From contig CALCUV010000142.1 in the NCBI GenBank assembly GCA_937906765.1, positions 1 through 11,126 of the forward strand: a DNA stretch of 11,126 bases, in the 5' to 3' direction. How positions within the stretch are numbered: position 1 is the first letter of the stretch; the number at the start of each line of letters is the position of its first letter. Source of the stretch: an uncultured Prevotella sp. (lineage in GTDB: Bacteria > Bacteroidota > Bacteroidia > Bacteroidales > Bacteroidaceae). Of this stretch, positions 7,107 to 11,126 are shown one piece after another. Below the pieces are notes generated by a model. That model saw nothing but the letters and a program-made list of their open reading frames with translations, was not told the origin of the DNA and searched no databases. The position numbers and the translations under genes were made by a program.

Positions 7107-7268
7107 ACAGACCCCCTCCGCAACTTCGTTGCTCGTCCCCCTAACTTAGAGGGACATTTTAGTTAGGCTACCTCATTTGGGTTTCCTATTGGAAAAAACA
7201 AGCGAAAGGAAGTAATATAAAATCCTCCCCAAAGTTAGGGGAGGTGCCCAAAGGGCGGAGGGGTCTGT
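7107..7268. repeat. Composite palindromic intergenic element (MITE- or REP-like)
   Basis: The outer ends ACAGACCCCCTCCGC (7107-7121) and GCGGAGGGGTCTGT (7255-7268) are imperfect terminal inverted repeats, and similarity continues inward for about 50 bases on each side (shared CCCCTAACTT and ATTTTA). Each half contains two small hairpins: GCAAC-TTC-GTTGC (7120-7132) and GTCCC...GGGAC (7135-7155) on the left, GCCC-AAA-GGGC (7246-7256) and CCTCCCC...GGGGAGG (7224-7244) on the right. No ORF or transposase lies inside. The sequence style is familiar from dispersed repeats in Bacteroidetes genomes, but copy number cannot be judged from one window. Confidence 0.65.
7224..7244 (-). terminator. Probable terminator of the ABC ATPase-topB unit
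   Basis: On the minus strand, downstream of the topB stop, CCTCCCC pairs with GGGGAGG (7-bp perfect G/C-rich stem, seven-base loop TAACTTT), and ATTTTATATT follows. It is the inner hairpin of the right half of the composite repeat, so the repeat may be serving as the transcript end. The T-tract is short, so strength is uncertain. Confidence 0.55.
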
Positions 7269-7298
7269 GAAAGAGGGGGTGCAACCTCTATTATAACC

Positions 7299-9404
7299 TT
7301 ATTTAAATGGTTTTCGGAAGTCGCAACCTTCCTTCCAACGGGAACAACCATAGGCAGTTTTGCCCTTAATTACCTTACCCTCGCCACAAACGGGGCAAGT
7401 GGAACCCTCGCGAATGATTTTGCGCTTCTTCTCCGTGGGTTGCTGGACAGCACGTTCCTGTTGCTCCTTCTTATCTGCCTTTGCCTTGAGATGGGCAAGG
7501 GCATCGGGGGCGGAAGTTGCCATGGCGGTGAGGCGGTTCGTATTATCGGAGAGCACTTGTCGGACAATGTCGGCCACCATTGCCTTGAGTTCGTCAATAA
7601 ATTGCTTGGCGTCGTACTCCTGACGCTCAATTTCGCGCAACTTCTTCTCCCAGCGGCCCGTGAGTTCGGCACTCTTGAGGAGTTCTTCCTTTATGAGTCC
7701 GATGAGTTGCACACCGCGCTCTGTGGCAAAGATAGACTTGCGCTGGAGGCGGATATATTCGCGCGAGAATAAGGTTTTGATAATCGCCGCTCGGGTAGAG
7801 GGGCGACCAATACCGTTTTCCTTCATCGCCTCACGGAGTTCCACGTCATCCACTAACTTACCCGCCGTTTCCATAGCACGCAAAAGGGTGGCTTCTGTAT
7901 AAGGTTTGGGCGGTTGTGTCTGTTTCTGCGCCAAGTCAGGGACGTGCGGACCGTGTTCTCCCTTGGTGAAGACGGGGAGTGTGCGTTCTTCATCCGCATT
8001 TTCCTCTTGCGCCTTCTCGTTTTCCTTATCCTTGTCCGAAGTATAGACCGTGCGCCAACCAGGTTCCACAATCACCTTACCCGTTACCTTAAAGGGCACT
8101 TCAGCTGCCTCTCCGAGCACCGTAGTTGTTTGAAATTTACAATCAGGATGGAAAGCGCTGATGAAACGTAAGGCTATGAGATTATAAACATTGCGTTCGG
8201 TGTCCGTCATTGTGCGTGGTGCTTCGCCCGTTGGGATAATGGCGTGGTGGTCTGTGATTTTGCTGTTGTCAAACACCTTTTTCGACTTACGGAGTGACGC
8301 ACCACGAAGCGGATCTATCTGTTCCTTGTAATAAGCATAGATACCGTTCATAATCTGTCCGCATTTCGGATACACATCATCCGGAAGGAAGCGCGTATCT
8401 ACGCGAGGATAGGTCGTGAGTTTCTTTTCGTAAAGACTCTGAATGAGTTGGAGCGTAAGGTCTGAGGAATAGCCAAATTTCTTATTACAATCCACCTGAA
8501 GGGAAGTGAGGTCGTAAAGATGGGGAGGCGCTTCCGTGCCATTCTTCTTCGTTACGGAGGTCACGAAAAACTCGGCGTCGCGAATCTTCTCCAATGCCTC
8601 GCGCCCCTCCTGCTCAGAGGTAAACCCACGACGGACAGGGGCATTGCTATTAGAATTTCCCTGCTTCGCCGCTTCCGCCGCCTCTTCCTCTTCTGACTGA
8701 AGCACGGCGGTAAACGTCGTGTCGCGGTAATTCGTAGTGAGTACCCAGTAAGGTTCAGGCTTAAAGTTCTCAATCTCTTCCTGACGCTTCACAATGAGTG
8801 CCAAAGTCGGCGTCTGCACACGCCCAATGGAAAGTACGGGTTGACCTTTCGCGCGATTAGAAAGGTACTTCATGGTGTATAAACGCGTAGCATTCATCCC
8901 CAAAAGCCAATCGCCGATGGCGCGACAGAGTCCTGCTTCGTAGAGCGACTTATATTCTTCCGCCGCCTTGAGATTGGCAAAACCTTCTTTGATAGCTTCG
9001 TCGGTCATAGAGGAAATCCAGAGGCGCTTGACGGGACATTTCACGCTGGCTTTCTGCATTACCCAGCGCTGAATGAGTTCCCCTTCTTGCCCGGCGTCAC
9101 CGCAGTTGATGATACAGTCAGCTTGTGAGAAAAGATTGGCAATTGTGGCAAACTGGCGCTCAATGCCTTTATCGTTTTTGAGACGTATGCCGAAGCGTTC
9201 GGGAACCATGGGGAGCGCGCCGAGAGTCCAGTTTTTCCACATGGGAGTGTAGTCCTCGGGATTCTTAAGTTCGCAAAGGTGCCCGAAAGTCCAGGTCACT
9301 TGATACCCATTCCCTTCGTAGTAACCGTCACGCTGGGTGGTGGCACCAAGAATGCGGGCGATGTCTTTCGCCACAGAGGGTTTTTCAGCAATACAAACGG
9401 TCAT
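7299..9404 (-). CDS. topB: DNA topoisomerase III
   Basis: A 701-residue type IA topoisomerase, which passes single strands to remove negative supercoils and resolve recombination or replication intermediates. The Toprim domain is at the N-terminus, with AEKPSVAK (residues 6-13; E7) and CGDAGQEGEL (101-110; D103, E107). SIGRVQTPTL at 192-201 is the conserved domain II element. The active-site tyrosine is Y332 in LTTYPRVDTR. A short acidic and Ser/Asn-rich insertion lies at ~237-256 and another charged stretch at ~475-495. The C-terminus ends with a four-cysteine zinc finger (C670, C673, C687, C694; GCSRWKEGCDF). All catalytic residues are present. The start ATG overlaps the ABC ATPase stop as ATGA, so it is probably translated by coupling from that gene. 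Its position next to an ABC gene and absence of transfer genes argue for a chromosomal copy, not one on a conjugative element. Confidence 0.95.
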   Translation of the reverse strand: MTVCIAEKPSVAKDIARILGATTQRDGYYEGNGYQVTWTFGHLCELKNPEDYTPMWKNWTLGALPMVPERFGIRLKNDKGIERQFATIANLFSQADCIINCGDAGQEGELIQRWVMQKASVKCPVKRLWISSMTDEAIKEGFANLKAAEEYKSLYEAGLCRAIGDWLLGMNATRLYTMKYLSNRAKGQPVLSIGRVQTPTLALIVKRQEEIENFKPEPYWVLTTNYRDTTFTAVLQSEEEEAAEAAKQGNSNSNAPVRRGFTSEQEGREALEKIRDAEFFVTSVTKKNGTEAPPHLYDLTSLQVDCNKKFGYSSDLTLQLIQSLYEKKLTTYPRVDTRFLPDDVYPKCGQIMNGIYAYYKEQIDPLRGASLRKSKKVFDNSKITDHHAIIPTGEAPRTMTDTERNVYNLIALRFISAFHPDCKFQTTTVLGEAAEVPFKVTGKVIVEPGWRTVYTSDKDKENEKAQEENADEERTLPVFTKGEHGPHVPDLAQKQTQPPKPYTEATLLRAMETAGKLVDDVELREAMKENGIGRPSTRAAIIKTLFSREYIRLQRKSIFATERGVQLIGLIKEELLKSAELTGRWEKKLREIERQEYDAKQFIDELKAMVADIVRQVLSDNTNRLTAMATSAPDALAHLKAKADKKEQQERAVQQPTEKKRKIIREGSTCPVCGEGKVIKGKTAYGCSRWKEGCDFRKPFK

Positions 9405-10120
9405 AGGGTGAGGAATTTAGTGGTGTCAAATTGAAAATTAGGGGTGGAAAAGGCACAGTCGAGCGCCTTGTTTTGAGAGAAATCTTGAGGTGTGCCTATG
9501 GTAAGTGTGCCCTTGTCTAACAACCAAATTTGGTCGCAACACTTTAGCGCCAGGTCAAGGTCATGAGTGGAGAGCAGGATAGACTTCCGCTCCTCGTGTG
9601 CCAACTTGCGCAGGAGCATGAAAGTCTCTGTGCGCTCGTCCATGAGGATGAAGGGAGTCTTTTGTGCGAGCGCCTTGGCAAGCATGACGCGCTGGCGTTC
9701 GCCATCGGAGAGCGACCCTATCCGACGCTGGCGCAAATGGGTGATACCTGTCACGCGGATGGCGTGATTTACCACCTCGAGGTCGGCAGTTTTCAGACTC
9801 CCCATGAGATTGGTGTAGGGCAATCTGCCGAGCGCCACCACCTCTTCGGCAAGCATTTGTGGCGCCTCTACGCTCTGTGTCAACACTACGGCAATCTGTC
9901 GGGCGCGTTCGCCTCGGGAATAGTCGTTAAGCGCTTTCCCGTGTAACGTTAATGCTCCTTCCAATGCCTTTTGCTCTCCTGTGAGTGTGCGTAACAGGGT
10001 ACTTTTTCCCGCACCGTTCACTCCGACGAGCGCAGTGAGCGATGCTTCCGATAATTGCGCCGATATTTGCTGGGCAATCACCTTATGCGGATAACCTATG
10101 GAGAGTTGTTGAAGTTTCAA
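9401..10120 (-). CDS. ABC transporter ATP-binding protein, FecE/BtuD type (iron-siderophore or cobalamin), D-loop apparently deleted
   Basis: A 239-residue ATPase of the type that powers import of iron-siderophores, haem or cobalamin. Seen: Walker A GVNGAGKST (33-41), Q-loop Q82, signature LSDGE (137-141), Walker B FILMDE (157-162) and H-loop H186 in STHDLD. The region after Walker B is abnormal: it reads MDERTETFMLL, where relatives usually read like DEPTAFLDYPSKVETF. About nine residues, including the Pro-Thr after the catalytic Glu and the D-loop, appear to be missing in frame (near 9629-9637). This would be expected to impair ATPase dimer function, unless it is a sequencing or assembly artefact. 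The start is TTG at 10118-10120: the next in-frame codons upstream contain no ATG before a stop, and the family N-terminus fits (KLQQLSIGYP). No permease or binding protein is visible nearby, so the partner and substrate are unknown. It overlaps topB by four bases. Confidence 0.82.
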   Translation of the reverse strand: MKLQQLSIGYPHKVIAQQISAQLSEASLTALVGVNGAGKSTLLRTLTGEQKALEGALTLHGKALNDYSRGERARQIAVVLTQSVEAPQMLAEEVVALGRLPYTNLMGSLKTADLEVVNHAIRVTGITHLRQRRIGSLSDGERQRVMLAKALAQKTPFILMDERTETFMLLRKLAHEERKSILLSTHDLDLALKCCDQIWLLDKGTLTIGTPQDFSQNKALDCAFSTPNFQFDTTKFLTL

Positions 10121-10125
10121 AGGGG

Positions 10126-10181
10126 AACGGTGAACTATTAACGATTAACGGTGAACGATGAACGTTTAAAGTTTAACGTTT
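10126..10181. repeat. 7-bp tandem repeat array (AACGNTK-type) before the ABC gene
   Basis: Eight consecutive heptamers fit on the plus strand: AACGGTG, AACTATT, AACGATT, AACGGTG, AACGATG, AACGTTT, AAAGTTT and AACGTTT (10126-10181). The array ends five bases from the TTG start codon, so it fills the leader of that gene. Degenerate but in strict 7-bp register, it may vary in copy number by slippage. No regulatory role is demonstrated. Confidence 0.8.
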
Positions 10182-10267
10182 AATGAGGAAGGGTGAAGGG
10201 GAAAAGGGAAGTGTTTCTTTCTCCACCACTCTCGGTTATTTGCACTTGATGAATGGACTTCCTCAAC

Positions 10268-10816
10268 TTAGTTTCTCACGACCATAGCGTCGTTACCGTA
10301 TTGCACATGATAGCGAAGCATGACATGGGTTCCCGGTCCGTCCTTGGGGAATCCCATGTTGTTGAGGTCGTAAGTAGTGTTGCAACGCGAGCAATGGGCT
10401 TCGCCACGCTCATTTATCGTGAGCGAACGCTGAATCAGCACTTCGTTGAAACACGTTGGGCAAGCCAAGTCAAAGGCTACGGGTTGCATCACACCAGATA
10501 AGTCGGGCACGTTGGGCGTTCCGATAATAAACCCATTCAAACACTTGGGTTTGCCGTAAACATCGAGTGCCGTGCGATTGGTTTGCGCTCCCTGCCCATG
10601 GTTATTCTCAAAGTGGTAATAGTTGGTGGAGAAGGTCACCTTGCAAAACACACCCGGACTATTCAGTGCGGCATTCAGGGGTTGCACTGTGCTTACGGGT
10701 TGCACACGTAAGAATGCCGGAATGCGGGCATACTCCGTGTTGGAATCCGTTGTGCATCCAATGATGCTGAGGAGGGAGATACCCCCAAGGAGGCGAAATA
10801 AAGTAGAGAGATTCAT
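10268..10816 (-). CDS. Lipoprotein with four-cysteine (zinc-ribbon-like) C-terminal domain
   Basis: A 182-residue envelope protein of unrecognised specific function. The N-terminus is a lipoprotein signal: MNLSTLFRLLGGISLLSIIGC, with lipobox IIGC and the lipidated cysteine at residue 21, followed by a polar Thr/Asp/Ser linker. The C-terminal part carries C119-P-T-C122 and, 19 residues later, C142-S-R-C145, then TTYDLNNMG. The paired CxxC motifs fit a zinc ribbon. The layout also resembles Bacteroidetes lipoproteins related to Rieske-like domains, but the His ligands of a true Rieske cluster are not seen in the usual places, so a metal site without iron-sulfur is the safer reading. Its own -7 box lies at 10871-10878 on the same strand. 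The ABC gene starts about 147 bases downstream, so they may or may not be cotranscribed. Confidence 0.8.
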   Translation of the reverse strand: MNLSTLFRLLGGISLLSIIGCTTDSNTEYARIPAFLRVQPVSTVQPLNAALNSPGVFCKVTFSTNYYHFENNHGQGAQTNRTALDVYGKPKCLNGFIIGTPNVPDLSGVMQPVAFDLACPTCFNEVLIQRSLTINERGEAHCSRCNTTYDLNNMGFPKDGPGTHVMLRYHVQYGNDAMVVRN

Positions 10817-10841
10817 AGTGATGTGTCAACTAATCTGAGGC

Positions 10842-10863
10842 GTCGGGCGCCGTAACTCCCGAC
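10842..10863 (-). promoter_or_regulatory. Hairpin in the lipoprotein leader
   Basis: GTCGGG at 10842-10847 and CCCGAC at 10858-10863 form a 6-bp G/C-rich stem with a 10-base loop. It lies just downstream of the likely transcription start and before the ATG at 10816, so it would be at the very 5' end of the transcript. The loop carries TTACGGCGC on the minus strand, the same word as in the other intergenic repeats. It could stabilise the mRNA or be a protein site; this is inference. Confidence 0.4.
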
Positions 10864-10870
10864 TGACCTA

Positions 10871-10878
10871 CAAAGTTA
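10871..10878 (-). promoter_or_regulatory. Promoter -7 box of the lipoprotein gene
   Basis: Read on the minus strand this is TAACTTTG, the same 8-mer as at 293-300 and 4883-4890. No clear -33 TTTG is found at the expected distance upstream. Transcription would begin near 10864, giving a leader of about 48 bases. Confidence 0.6.
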
Positions 10879-10936
10879 GCATATATTTTCCGATTATGCC
10901 CGATGCAGGGAAAAATCAGTGGCGCAGGGGCGTCAC

Positions 10937-11003
10937 TAAGTCTCACTTAATTGTTCTTAAGAGTAATAGAATTTTCCGTAAGTCTTACTTAATTTGCCCT
11001 AAG
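10937..11003. promoter_or_regulatory. Two repeated TAAGTnnnACTTA dyads, 42 bp apart
   Basis: 25-base units at 10937-10961 and 10979-11003 match at 20 of 25 positions. Each begins with the same short dyad: TAAGTctcACTTA (10937-10949) and TAAGTcttACTTA (10979-10991). A third half-like TAAGTC is at 10999-11004. The 42-bp spacing equals four helical turns. They sit 60-130 bases upstream of the lipoprotein -7 box, so they could be operator sites for that gene. No regulator can be named. Confidence 0.4.
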
Positions 11004-11038
11004 TCTGTTCTTGTTTCCCCTCCCTCCCAAACCCCTAA

Positions 11039-11076
11039 AAAAGCGGGACTTACAGTGCTTCGTAAGTCCCGCTTTT
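11039..11076 (-). terminator. Strong hairpin terminator, likely for a minus-strand gene beyond the right edge
   Basis: A perfect 15-bp stem pairs 11039-11053 with 11062-11076 (core GCGGGACTTAC / GTAAGTCCCGC) with an eight-base loop. On the minus strand it ends in six T (A at 11037-11042 on the plus strand); on the plus strand only four T follow. It therefore favours termination of transcription coming from the right, outside the window, although it may work both ways. Confidence 0.8.
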
Positions 11077-11126
11077 ACCCATCTATAATTTTTATTTTAA
11101 TCTTTCTTATACGTCAAGCAAACTGC

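Larger units (their letters stand above)
7041..7298. other. Intergenic region between the flavoprotein and topB genes
   Basis: Most of this 258-base gap is a composite palindromic repeat (7107-7268). The remaining 66 bases next to the flavoprotein ATG are A/T-rich and should contain its promoter, although no convincing -7 box is visible. No ORF is supported. Confidence 0.6.
10817..11126. other. Right-hand intergenic region
   Basis: No gene is supported. It holds the lipoprotein leader hairpin and -7 box, the paired TAAGT dyads and a terminator. After the terminator the last 50 bases are A/T-rich, with no recognised feature. Confidence 0.6.

Noticed and set aside
7107..7268. Insertion sequence
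   Set aside because: It has inverted ends but is only 162 bp with no transposase ORF, and no target-site duplication was confirmed.
7299..9404. topB as evidence of an integrated conjugative element
   Set aside because: Conjugative elements of Bacteroidetes carry topB copies, but no tra, mob or integrase gene is present, and neighbours look chromosomal.
9563..9946. 127-residue plus-strand ORF opposite the ABC gene
   Set aside because: It is a mirror of the ATPase coding region, with no promoter or recognisable domain.
10126..10181. CRISPR array
   Set aside because: The units are seven bases and contiguous, with no spacers and no cas genes in the window.

Overview
The window looks like chromosomal DNA from a host-associated member of the Bacteroidales, most likely Prevotellaceae. 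The evidence is: -7 boxes of the Bacteroidetes type (TAnnTTTG, seen as TAACTTTG three times); A/T-rich leaders without clear Shine-Dalgarno sequences; a DUF4846-type protein; a secreted M60-like (mucin-type) peptidase ending in the short GIYDLSGRR...PGLYII tail common in Prevotella surface proteins; and a lipoprotein with a typical Bacteroidetes signal. The genus is an inference.

Layout, left to right. 1-369 is a regulatory region with a tandem 21-bp repeat, a pair of 9-bp direct repeats and a promoter. 370-4566 (+) encodes a 1398-residue secreted M60-like zinc metallopeptidase with two ricin-like lectin regions and an F5/8-type-C-like domain, closed by a clear terminator at 4595-4631. 4632-4987 is noncoding and holds an inverted-repeat relative of the 21-bp repeat and a second TAACTTTGCATC promoter. 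4988-5764 (+) encodes a membrane-anchored DUF4846 protein. It converges on 5796-7040 (-), a YhiN/HI0933-type flavoprotein, and a bidirectional terminator overlaps the flavoprotein stop codon. 7107-7268 is a composite palindromic element whose right part probably terminates the next transcription unit. 7299-9404 (-) is topB (DNA topoisomerase III), translationally coupled by an ATGA overlap to 9401-10120 (-), a FecE/BtuD-type ABC ATPase. 10268-10816 (-) is a small lipoprotein with four cysteines in zinc-ribbon spacing. The right edge holds its promoter, paired TAAGTnnnACTTA dyads and a terminator that probably belongs to a minus-strand gene outside the window.

The genes do not form one pathway. 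The M60 protein is the clear host- or glycan-facing function; the other genes are mainly housekeeping or unknown. I see no phage, CRISPR, transposase, RNA gene or defence cassette. The points most worth a second look are an apparent in-frame loss of the D-loop in the ABC ATPase, a 7-bp tandem repeat array next to that gene's TTG start, a family of related intergenic repeats carrying the word TTACGGCG, and the composite palindromic element whose two halves keep hairpins at the same place with different stem sequences.
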